Below, piece by piece: positions 26,574 through 33,909 of a stretch of 42,016 nt of DNA. The notes beneath the pieces were generated by a model. It ran no database searches, was not told where the DNA came from, and worked only from the letters and a program-made list of their open reading frames with translations. Made by a program: the position numbers and the translations under genes. How positions within the stretch are numbered: position 1 is the first letter of the stretch; each line of letters begins with the position of its first letter. Source of the DNA: Syntrophaceae bacterium UBA7520 (GTDB lineage Bacteria; Desulfobacterota; Syntrophia; Syntrophales; Smithellaceae); NCBI GenBank assembly GCA_002478265.1, contig DLNC01000038.1:1-42016 (forward strand), read 5' to 3'.

Positions 26574-26599
26574 AAAAAAAAACCGGCATGTTAACCGGT
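26574..26599 (-). terminator. Intrinsic terminator/attenuator directly before secA
   Basis: On the minus strand ACCGG and CCGGT (26582-26586 with 26595-26599) form a GC-rich 5-bp stem with an 8-base loop, followed by nine T residues. The T-tract ends about 16 bases before the secA ATG. That leaves no room for a secA promoter downstream of it, so secA transcripts must read through it. It may also end transcripts from the M23 peptidase gene. Confidence 0.65.
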
Positions 26600-26706
26600 A
26601 AAATCAGCAGCTAGTTATTTCTCGAATGACTCTCTTGGATTGCCTGCGGGCGTATTTTAATAATTTTATTAAACCCGCCTCTGCTTCGGGGGAAGTCACT
26701 CTCGGA
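26600..26706 (-). ncRNA. Candidate structured leader RNA of secA
   Basis: Between the M23 stop and the secA terminator, three nested complementary sets are visible: GAGTGACT with AGTCATTC (minus strand; 26694-26701 with 26624-26631, one G-U pair); GCGGG plus TTTAATAA with TTATTAAA plus CCCGC (26646-26650 and 26656-26663 with 26666-26673 and 26674-26678); and a CTTC/GAAG hairpin at 26684-26695, which competes with the outer stem. The outer stem's single mismatch pairs as G-U only on the minus strand, supporting a minus-strand RNA. No known riboswitch class was recognised. Confidence 0.4.
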
Positions 26707-26712
26707 TAAATG

Positions 26713-26739
26713 ATTTTATCATGAATACTATCTTTTCAA
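26713..26739 (-). promoter_or_regulatory. Possible promoter for the secA leader
   Basis: Minus strand TTGAAA (complement of 26734-26739), 15-base spacer, TAAAAT (complement of 26713-26718), overlapping the end of the M23 gene. The start would fall near 26706, just before the folded region. The spacer is short, so this is weak evidence. Confidence 0.3.
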
Positions 26740-27699
26740 ATACCTTCTCGGATTCACAGAAACGTTGTTTACGAGAACCGTATAGTGCAAATGCGACCCG
26801 GTTGAACGGCCTGTATCTCCGACATATGCAATAACATCTCCTCTTTTAACCCTCATGCCCTCTTTTACGGCAAACTTTGACAGATGGCAGTAGAGAGTCG
26901 CGTAACCATGGCCGTGATCTATCTTTATATAATTGCCGTCGGCGGCGCGATTGGAAGCTTCTACGACCAATCCATCCGCCGGAGCGATTATTTCTTTTCC
27001 ATAACGCGTCGCGATGTCGATTCCATTGTGAAACTCAACACCCGAGGAAAAGGGTGACTCACGCATGCCAAATTCCGAAGTGACCCATCCCCGCACCGGC
27101 CAAAGAGAAGGCGTTGCCGCCAAAATCGATTTTTGTTCACGCAGAAAGGATAATAGCTCGTTAAAGCTTTGTTCACGATAATTGGCGTCTTCATTCATCG
27201 CGGAAAGGTTCCTGCGCATTTCCGCGACTATTTTCTGATTATCGGAATCAAGCAACTCTTTCAGTCGGACATCGGAACTTACTGCGCCGCCAATGCCCAG
27301 AGGCATTTTTTTATCACGCGCCGTCTGGTAGCTTGCCAATATCCTTATCTTTTTGTCAAACTGCCGTAATTCTTCCATCCTATCGGCGAATTCATCCACT
27401 TTCAGCGCCAGATCTTTTACCTGCCTTGCCTGTTCCTTGGTTTCTACCCGCAAACGCTGCAACTCCGCCTTATCCCGCTTAATACTGGCGTAATCATAAA
27501 TAAAATACAAAAAAACAACAAAGGCCACGAAAAAAAACAACCCTAAACTGCGGGCAAAATATGTGGGAATGGTTATTTTTTTGACCGTACTGCTGGAGCG
27601 GGGAATGATCATTAAGGTAAACAAGTTACCCGGCTTTCTTTGCTTCCACAAATTTTGGCAGGCTTTTTTGATGTTTACCATAAGGTTTTTATCTATCAT
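26728..27699 (-). CDS. Membrane-anchored M23 (LytM) peptidoglycan endopeptidase
   Basis: A 323-residue protein with a cytoplasmic N-terminus (1-47), one transmembrane helix (about 51-70), a coiled coil (about 73-125), and a C-terminal M23 peptidase domain (about 200-320). The zinc and catalytic residues are present: His224 and Asp228 (HNGID), His272, and His303/His305 (HLH), so it should be active rather than a degenerate activator. It would cut peptidoglycan cross-bridges in the periplasm. ATG at 27681 is an alternative start; neither has a good ribosome site. A large M23 gene just upstream of secA is a recurring arrangement in Desulfobacterota, to my recollection. It diverges from the L,D-transpeptidase gene across 234 AT-rich bases in which I see no confident promoter. 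Confidence 0.92.
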   Translation of the reverse strand: MIDKNLMVNIKKACQNLWKQRKPGNLFTLMIIPRSSSTVKKITIPTYFARSLGLFFFVAFVVFLYFIYDYASIKRDKAELQRLRVETKEQARQVKDLALKVDEFADRMEELRQFDKKIRILASYQTARDKKMPLGIGGAVSSDVRLKELLDSDNQKIVAEMRRNLSAMNEDANYREQSFNELLSFLREQKSILAATPSLWPVRGWVTSEFGMRESPFSSGVEFHNGIDIATRYGKEIIAPADGLVVEASNRAADGNYIKIDHGHGYATLYCHLSKFAVKEGMRVKRGDVIAYVGDTGRSTGSHLHYTVLVNNVSVNPRRYLKR

Positions 27700-27933
27700 A
27701 AAAAAAAGATGAAAGTCAAGAATTTCAAGGCAATAATACTTACTTTTCCATAACTACTTGTGTGGCCTTTTAATAAATATATTAATATTTACAAAGACTT
27801 ACAAAAATAGTCTGCTTTTTTTGCAATAATTACAAAATAATAAAACCACCGAACGCAAATCTTTCCCTCAACAATATTGATTGAAAATAAATGTAAGATA
27901 CTTTAAAAATTACAAAAAAAATTAAGAAAATCT

Positions 27934-28665
27934 ATGCGAAGAAAAAAATCTCTCAGCAGTCTCAAATTATACCCCTTCGTTTCAGCGCTTTTTTTGCTTG
28001 CCGCTTGTTTATCCGCCCCTTCCTTAAATCAGGAAAGTATTTTACCTTATCTTTTATCTTTTTCTGAAAAAAACGTTTTAGATGCTAAACAAATCCTGCT
28101 TGTTTATGAACAAAAGGGCTTTTTTTCATCCCGCTATTACATGCACGCCGTGGAGAGGACGGAAAAAGGCTTTAAAATGGCCTTTGGACCAATCAGCGCC
28201 GTAATCGGAAAAAACGGTTTCGCTCCCGATGGAACAAAGAGAGAGGGAGATGGCAGAACACCCACGGGAGTATATGAACTAAAGAGGGCTTTCGGTTATA
28301 ATAAATCGGCAGACACAAAAATGAACTACCGCCATGTTTTGGATAATGATATCTGGATTGATGATCCCCAAGCCCCTGATTACAATCAATGGACAAAAAC
28401 AGACAAAACTACCGCGCGGTCTTTTGAAAACCTGAAAAGAAAAGACGACCAGTATAAATACGCGGTTGTCATCGAATACAATACAAACCCGGTTATTAAA
28501 GACCGCGGCAGTGCCATCTTTCTTCATGTTTGGAAAGCGCACAACAAGCCGACTGCGGGATGTGTCGCCGTATCCGAAACAGATATGCAAAAAATTCTTG
28601 GCTGGCTTGACCCCGCAGCCCGGCCTGTTATTATCCTGGGGGATCTGAAGGAGACGCGGCAATGA
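27934..28665 (+). CDS. L,D-transpeptidase (YkuD family) lipoprotein
   Basis: A 243-residue protein with a lipobox LLAAC (Cys25) after a basic, hydrophobic signal, predicting a lipoprotein. The YkuD catalytic domain covers about 52-236: GDGRTPTG at 105-112, the His in IFLHVW (His198), and the nucleophile Cys210 in TAGCVAVS. The family makes 3-3 peptidoglycan cross-links or attaches proteins to the wall. The last 4 bases overlap the VanX-like gene (ATGA), so translation is coupled. Some family members act on other carboxyl groups, so the exact reaction is open. Confidence 0.9.
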   Translation: MRRKKSLSSLKLYPFVSALFLLAACLSAPSLNQESILPYLLSFSEKNVLDAKQILLVYEQKGFFSSRYYMHAVERTEKGFKMAFGPISAVIGKNGFAPDGTKREGDGRTPTGVYELKRAFGYNKSADTKMNYRHVLDNDIWIDDPQAPDYNQWTKTDKTTARSFENLKRKDDQYKYAVVIEYNTNPVIKDRGSAIFLHVWKAHNKPTAGCVAVSETDMQKILGWLDPAARPVIILGDLKETRQ

Positions 28666-29429
28666 AAATTAAAAGCTATATTTTGTTTTTAACGCTTATT
28701 TGCTTTTACTTGTCATGTTTTTCTTTCGCTGCGCATACTCCAGATAAGAAACCGGATAATTTCGTGGATATTGTCAATATTATCCCCCAGATCAATCTGG
28801 AAATGCGTTACTATGGGGCGCACAATTTCCTGGGCGTCCCAGTGGATGGCTACCTTGCGCCGAAATGTCTCTTAACCAGAGAAGCGGCAACGTCACTCGC
28901 AAAAGTGCAAAAGGAATTGGAAGAATTTTCTTTGGCTTTAAAAATATATGATTGTTACCGCCCGCAGCGCGCGGTGGATCACTTCGTGCGTTGGGCCAAA
29001 GATATAGAGGACACAAAAACTAAAAAAGAGTTTTACCCCACCGTGGATAAAAAAAATCTTTTTAAAGACGGTTATATCGCGGATAAATCAAGCCACAGCC
29101 GCGGCAGCACTGTAGACTTGACCATTGTTCCCCTTCCTGTTCCCAAACAATCCGAATATTTTCCGGGACAAAAGCTTTTTGAATGCTATCTCCCGGCGGA
29201 AAAGCGCTTTTTCGACAACAGTATCGATATGGGAACCGGCTTTGACTGTTTTCACGAACTTTCCCACACAGCCAATAAAAATATCAGCGTGCAGCAAAGG
29301 GTAAATCGCTTACTACTTAAAACCTTGATGGAAAAACACGGATTTAAAAATTATGAATTGGAATGGTGGCACTATACTTTGAAGGACGAACCTTACCCCA
29401 ATACCTATTTTGATTTCCCCGTTGAGTAA
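28662..29429 (+). CDS. D-Ala-D-Ala dipeptidase (VanX/DdpX family), exported
   Basis: A 255-residue M15D metallopeptidase with an N-terminal signal (about 1-24). Catalytic elements: YRP (Arg100), SSHSRGSTVDLT at 143-154 (zinc ligands His145 and Asp152) and EWWH at 234-237 (catalytic Glu234, zinc ligand His237). VanX hydrolyses free D-Ala-D-Ala dipeptide. There is no VanA/VanH or VanRS nearby, so glycopeptide resistance is unlikely; the export signal suggests use of dipeptide released in the periplasm or outside, as for nutritional DdpX-like enzymes. It follows a transpeptidase and precedes an amino-acid symporter by 5 bases, which suggests wall-derived D-Ala salvage. Confidence 0.9.
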   Translation: MKIKSYILFLTLICFYLSCFSFAAHTPDKKPDNFVDIVNIIPQINLEMRYYGAHNFLGVPVDGYLAPKCLLTREAATSLAKVQKELEEFSLALKIYDCYRPQRAVDHFVRWAKDIEDTKTKKEFYPTVDKKNLFKDGYIADKSSHSRGSTVDLTIVPLPVPKQSEYFPGQKLFECYLPAEKRFFDNSIDMGTGFDCFHELSHTANKNISVQQRVNRLLLKTLMEKHGFKNYELEWWHYTLKDEPYPNTYFDFPVE

Positions 29430-29434
29430 TTAAC

Positions 29435-30664
29435 ATGAAAATTAAAATTCCATCTTTTTTAAATTCCTATGGTTTCTCTTTGATCCTGATTATTGCCCTG
29501 CTTACAGGCGTTTTTCTGGGTTTTATTTTGAAAAAAGACGCCGCCTTACTCAAACCCCTGGGCGACATTTTTCTTAATCTTCTCTTTACGGCCATCATCC
29601 CCCTGGTCTTCTTCTCTATTTCTTCAGCTGTCGCCGGAATGACCAATATCCGTCGCCTGGGCAAAATAATGTCTTCGATGATTTTTATTTTTATCGTAAC
29701 CGGCCTGATTGCGTCCCTGGTAATGATTGCCGCTGTCATATTCTATCCCCCGGCTACCGGCGTGGCTATCGACCTGGCATCTAAAATGGCACCACAGCAA
29801 TTGTCCGCCTCCGAGCAGATAGTTAAAGCCTTTACCGCACCTGATTTTGCCGATATTCTTTCCAAGAAGAACATGCTGGCATTAATTATATTTTCCATTC
29901 TCGTCGGCCTGGCTACTTCCGCCGCAGGCGAAAAAGGGAAAGTATTCTCCGCCTTTCTTTACTCGGGAAGCGCGGTGATGCTGAAAGTAATTTCTTTTAT
30001 CATGTATTACGCGCCCGTCGGTCTTTGCGCTTATTTCGCCTACCTGGTAGGAGTTTTCGGAGATCAGCTTCTTGGTTCTTACGTCCGCGCGATGATAGTT
30101 TATTACCCCACAGCCATTTTGTACTTTTTTATCGCCTTTACATTATATTCCTTCGTAGCCGCCGGAGCTAGAGGAGCGAAGAAATTCTGGGGAAATATCA
30201 TCCCTCCGTCACTTGTTTCCCTGGCTACGGGCAGTTCTATCGCCACAATTCCCTCCAATTTGCAGGCGGCGGAAAAAATTGGCGTGCCTAAAGATATCCG
30301 TGATGTTATTATACCGATTGGCGCGACCATGCACATGGAAGGATCCTGTCTGGCCGCGGTGCTGAAAATTGCCTTCCTTTTTGGCATATTTAACATGGAG
30401 TTTTCCGGTATTGAGACTATTTTCACCGCCCTGGGCATTGCTCTTCTTACCGGCGTGGTGGTGAGCGGCATTCCCGGCGGCGGCACCATCGGCGAACTTC
30501 TGATTATTTCCTTTTATGGTTTTCCACTGGAGGCTTTCCCGATAATTATGATGATCGGAACCATCGTGGACGCGCCGGCTACGATGGTCAATGCCGTTGG
30601 CGATAATGTTTCCAGTATGCTGGCAGCACGCATCCTGGGCGGAAAAAATTGGCTGAATGATTAA
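29435..30664 (+). CDS. Dicarboxylate/amino acid:cation symporter (DAACS), predicted neutral substrate
   Basis: A 409-residue GltP/GltT-fold transporter with about eight helices and two re-entrant hairpins: SSIATIPS at 267-274 in HP1, and DAPATMVNAVGD at 379-390 in TM8. Against archaeal GltPh, Asp379 matches the amino-group ligand Asp394, Asn386 and Asp390 match sodium-site Asn401 and Asp405, but the side-chain carboxylate-binding Arg397 is Ala382. In the family this Arg is lost in neutral amino-acid (ASCT-type) members. The NMDGT motif is HMEGS (300-304), so sodium coupling may differ. Substrate is therefore probably not glutamate or aspartate; alanine fits the neighbours but is inference. 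Confidence 0.9.
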   Translation: MKIKIPSFLNSYGFSLILIIALLTGVFLGFILKKDAALLKPLGDIFLNLLFTAIIPLVFFSISSAVAGMTNIRRLGKIMSSMIFIFIVTGLIASLVMIAAVIFYPPATGVAIDLASKMAPQQLSASEQIVKAFTAPDFADILSKKNMLALIIFSILVGLATSAAGEKGKVFSAFLYSGSAVMLKVISFIMYYAPVGLCAYFAYLVGVFGDQLLGSYVRAMIVYYPTAILYFFIAFTLYSFVAAGARGAKKFWGNIIPPSLVSLATGSSIATIPSNLQAAEKIGVPKDIRDVIIPIGATMHMEGSCLAAVLKIAFLFGIFNMEFSGIETIFTALGIALLTGVVVSGIPGGGTIGELLIISFYGFPLEAFPIIMMIGTIVDAPATMVNAVGDNVSSMLAARILGGKNWLND

Positions 30665-30682
30665 CATATTTTCAAATTACAA

Positions 30683-30961
30683 ATGAGAATTTGCCATCAT
30701 TGTAAAAAAGAGCTCGCTTCGGATTATTTTGTCGGCAGACAGGCGCAATGTCCATCCTGCGGGGCCGATCTGCATTGCTGCCTGAACTGTAATTTTTATG
30801 ACGAAAATATTTATAATAACTGCCGCGAATCCCAAGCCGACAGGGTCGTGCAAAAAGACCGCGCCAACTTTTGCGACTTTTTTCAATATCAAATTACTGC
30901 AGGTCTGGGGGTTTTGAATTCGTCTGCAAAAAGCAAGCTGGAGTCGTTGTTTAAAAAATAA
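30683..30961 (+). CDS. Small Cys-rich zinc-ribbon-like protein of unknown function
   Basis: A 92-residue protein with nine cysteines: CxxC at 4/7 and 23/26, then Cys32, 33, 36, 47 and 64, followed by a short amphipathic tail rich in Lys and Ser. It looks like one or two treble-clef/zinc ribbon units, with no catalytic domain. It begins 18 bases after the symporter stop and could be in the same transcript, though a role in transport is not obvious. I do not recognise a named family. Confidence 0.7.
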   Translation: MRICHHCKKELASDYFVGRQAQCPSCGADLHCCLNCNFYDENIYNNCRESQADRVVQKDRANFCDFFQYQITAGLGVLNSSAKSKLESLFKK

Positions 30962-30997
30962 ATTTTAAAGCGATGTTAAATTCATACGTCCTTCTAT

Positions 30998-32527
30998 GTG
31001 GTTAAAATGAAAAATATATTGATTGATTACCGCAAAGAATTGTTCATAATTTTCACGATACTTCTTTTTTTTATTGTCCGTTTTTTAATCATCGGCAGAC
31101 TTCAACTCGCGCCAGACGAGGCTTATTACTGGTATTGGAGTAAGCATCTTGATTTCAGCTACGCGGATCACCCGCCGCTGGTCGCTTATATTATGGCTGC
31201 ATTTACCGCGATAGGCGGCAACACGGAATTTTTTGTCCGTCTGGGCGGGATGATTCTTTGCATTCTTTCCTTGTGTTTTCTCTATAAATCTTGCGTTATT
31301 TTATTTCCCAAAGACAAAAGCATTGCCTGGGAAATATTGTTTCTCATAAATATAACTCTCCTTTTTTCCGCCGGCTGCATCGTGCAAACACCGGACACGC
31401 CGCTGTTTTTTTTCTGGATGGCGGCATTTTATTGCGCCTCTAAAGTAATCTCTGATGGACAAGCCAAGTATTGGTATTGGGGAGGGGTCGCCCTGGGCTT
31501 CGGATTATTGAGCAAATACACTATGATTCTAATCATACCATGTTTGTTTCTTTTCTTTCTTGTTTCACCTCGCGATAGACATTGGCTAAAAAGAAAAGAA
31601 CCTTATCTGGCCATCTTGATCGCATTAATTATTTTTTCCCCCGTGATTTATTGGAACTGGCAGCATAACTGGGTTTCCTTTCTTTATCAGCTCCAGCACG
31701 GCCTAGCTCCGAAAAAAATTCAAATATTCCAGATTTTAAGTAAATTATTAGAATATTTAGGTGGCCAAGCCGGCATCGTCACGCCGCTGCTTTTTATTTC
31801 CTTTGTCATTTACAGCATCAAGGGTGTTTTTCAATCCACAATTAATAATAATAGAATTTATCTGTTCCTGGTTTGCCTCTCCTGGCCCATATTTATTTTT
31901 TTCTGGTTTTCTTCGGCGCTGGGAAAGGTCGCCGAAGCAAATTGGCCGGCTCCCGCTTATATAGCCGGAGGTATTTTGAGTCTTGACGTCTTTAACAGAT
32001 TCTACAAAAACAATGTTTTACATAAATATTTTGTATCTGCCGGTATCGTTCTGGTGGTTATCATTAATATATTAATTCATATACATTTAATTTTTCCGTT
32101 TCTGCCTATCCCCGCAAAAATTGATCCGACCAATCAGTTTCATGGATGGCGCGAGTTAGGAGTCGTGATAAATGATTATGTAAAAAATACTACCAATAGC
32201 GAAAATATTCGCTTCATCGCGGGAGACAGAGGAACAATCGTTGCGGAAGCCGTTTTTTATACAAACAACAACTTTATCGGCATTGATTTCAAGCAGCCAC
32301 AGCGTTATATTTTCTTAAAAGACATAGGATATTTAAAAGAAAAAGACGCGATAATCATTACGCGTGACTCAGGCATTAGCTCTCTCAAAAAATATGAGGA
32401 TTATTTCGCGTCCTGTGAATTTATTACTGCATATGATTTGTTATTTCGCGATGAAAAAATAAAATCTTACCGCTTTCTCATCGCCCGGGGAAACACTTTC
32501 CGCGGTAACTGGTCACCCCTTCCCTGA
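30998..32527 (+). CDS. ArnT/PMT-like GT39-superfamily glycosyltransferase
   Basis: A 509-residue membrane glycosyltransferase with roughly ten or more hydrophobic helices. The N-terminal catalytic acidic motif is APDEAYYWYWSKH (Asp/Glu), followed by SYADHPPLVAY, the PMT_2/ArnT-type pattern. It would use a polyprenyl-phosphate sugar donor to modify lipid A, a protein or a glycan on the periplasmic side. The start is GTG at 30998 or ATG at 31007; neither has a strong ribosome site. A second, divergent relative lies at 33899-35347, in the opposite direction. Confidence 0.87.
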   Translation: MVKMKNILIDYRKELFIIFTILLFFIVRFLIIGRLQLAPDEAYYWYWSKHLDFSYADHPPLVAYIMAAFTAIGGNTEFFVRLGGMILCILSLCFLYKSCVILFPKDKSIAWEILFLINITLLFSAGCIVQTPDTPLFFFWMAAFYCASKVISDGQAKYWYWGGVALGFGLLSKYTMILIIPCLFLFFLVSPRDRHWLKRKEPYLAILIALIIFSPVIYWNWQHNWVSFLYQLQHGLAPKKIQIFQILSKLLEYLGGQAGIVTPLLFISFVIYSIKGVFQSTINNNRIYLFLVCLSWPIFIFFWFSSALGKVAEANWPAPAYIAGGILSLDVFNRFYKNNVLHKYFVSAGIVLVVIINILIHIHLIFPFLPIPAKIDPTNQFHGWRELGVVINDYVKNTTNSENIRFIAGDRGTIVAEAVFYTNNNFIGIDFKQPQRYIFLKDIGYLKEKDAIIITRDSGISSLKKYEDYFASCEFITAYDLLFRDEKIKSYRFLIARGNTFRGNWSPLP

Positions 32528-32539
32528 ATTGCATTAGCA

Positions 32540-33247
32540 TTATTTTTCATTGAATTTTACATTATTTTCTTCGCGATAATTTATCTTTCTGAACTTAAAA
32601 ACCTGCGCGAGTAAATACCCGGTAAGATAGGTGATCACGCCGGCCCAGACAACATCGGTCAAATAATGGCCTCCCTGAACGATTCTTCCCGCGCCCATAA
32701 ATAATCCGTAGCTTATGCCCAATCCTAAAAAAGCGCAAGCCATTTTCCTGTGGGCGCTCATCAGGAAAAAAAAGGGGGCCATCAGATAAAAGCCAACCGA
32801 CGCGTGTCCGGAGGGAAAAGATTTTCCCTGTCCCGGTTTCCCAATCTCCCAAAAATGATGATAATTATGTTCTCCGCCAAAATTCACGATATCCGCCGGA
32901 CGCGGTCTTCCCCAATTTTCTTTGAGCGCGCTGTTGATGACCAGTCCCGGCCCCAAAACCATGAACACGGCTAGAAATAAACCAATTTTTCTGAATGCTG
33001 ACAATTTATCAAGAAAAAAACTGAAGAAGAAGATAAAAAACCCTCCGACTGCTAAAATAATCGCGGGGATATTTCCATACTGATAAAGAAAATACCAGGG
33101 CATCTCACGTTTCATAAGCCAGCCTTTTTCTGGTGAGTAAAAAAGCGCTGCCACTTTAAGGTCTGTATTTGTCAAAGAAACGATCAGCGAAAATATTACG
33201 GCGGCGCTCATAATTAACCCGCAATGCAGCGCGATTCTTTTCTTCAT
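32540..33247 (-). CDS. PAP2-family membrane phosphatase (first copy)
   Basis: A 235-residue PAP2 lipid phosphatase with several transmembrane helices and the three conserved motifs: KENWGRPRP, FPSGHASVG and GRIVQGGHYLTDV. It is the LpxE/undecaprenyl-pyrophosphatase type, acting on a phosphorylated lipid at the membrane. AGG lies 8 bases before the ATG. Its 3' end is 12 bases from the convergent GT39 stop, with no terminator between them. Specificity (lipid A, undecaprenyl-PP or phosphatidate) cannot be read from sequence. Confidence 0.9.
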   Translation of the reverse strand: MKKRIALHCGLIMSAAVIFSLIVSLTNTDLKVAALFYSPEKGWLMKREMPWYFLYQYGNIPAIILAVGGFFIFFFSFFLDKLSAFRKIGLFLAVFMVLGPGLVINSALKENWGRPRPADIVNFGGEHNYHHFWEIGKPGQGKSFPSGHASVGFYLMAPFFFLMSAHRKMACAFLGLGISYGLFMGAGRIVQGGHYLTDVVWAGVITYLTGYLLAQVFKFRKINYREENNVKFNEK

Positions 33248-33282
33248 TTTAAAACCTGTGCGTCATCTTTCTTGAGGTTTAA

Positions 33283-33909
33283 TCATTTTTTGTCGTTCGA
33301 TAACGTGATTTCTTTTTTTTCAAAAATAATTTTTACAATTACTGCGGATATGATGCCCACACCCGCGCCGCCGATAACATCGGCCAAAAAATGCGATGTT
33401 ATTACCACTCGAGATATTCCGATAAGCAGCGCCGTTGTGTACGCGGGTATACGCCAGCGGGGAAACAAAATAACCACGGCTGTGGCAAGACAAAACACCA
33501 CCGCCGTATGACCGGAGGGAAAAGAATTTAACTCATAGCCGCTTGCGAAAAAAGTGAATCCGTAAAGATCATGCTGGAATAAGTTTTTTGGCCGATGCCT
33601 TCCGGCCAGCCACTTTATTGATGAGTTTATAATTCCTGAGGTAATTAAAGAAATAAGAATGTATATAACGCGCATAAAATACAATTTATTTTTTTTGAAA
33701 AAATAAAATACCGCTGCGAGAAATAACAATAACAAATAATACCACTTAGCGTCTCCCAGAACGGTTATGAACTGCGCCGGCGCGCGCAGCTTCAAGCCCA
33801 TTCCGTATTTGAAATAATTAGCTATGGCCATATCCCAGTAAATATATGATAAAATAACCAAAAAAGAACACGTCAGAAAGACAAAATAAATAATTTTTCT
33901 ATCTTTCAA
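33283..33909 (-). CDS. PAP2-family membrane phosphatase (second copy)
   Basis: A 208-residue PAP2 phosphatase with the motif triad KWLAGRHRP, FPSGHTAV and SRVVITSHFLADV, and about six helices. I assign a TTG start at 33909 (MKDRKIIYF), because GGAGGA sits 7 bases upstream and it overlaps the preceding GT39 gene by 11 bases; the ATG further upstream would add a soluble 20-residue stretch inside the GT39 gene. It is probably translationally coupled to the GT39 gene. It is clearly a paralogue in family terms of the neighbouring PAP2 gene, though they differ at most positions. Confidence 0.88.
   Translation of the reverse strand: MKDRKIIYFVFLTCSFLVILSYIYWDMAIANYFKYGMGLKLRAPAQFITVLGDAKWYYLLLLFLAAVFYFFKKNKLYFMRVIYILISLITSGIINSSIKWLAGRHRPKNLFQHDLYGFTFFASGYELNSFPSGHTAVVFCLATAVVILFPRWRIPAYTTALLIGISRVVITSHFLADVIGGAGVGIISAVIVKIIFEKKEITLSNDKK

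Noticed and set aside
28662..29429. Glycopeptide resistance locus
   Set aside because: No VanH, VanA/B-type ligase or VanRS is adjacent; a lone VanX homologue with an export signal points to dipeptide use instead.
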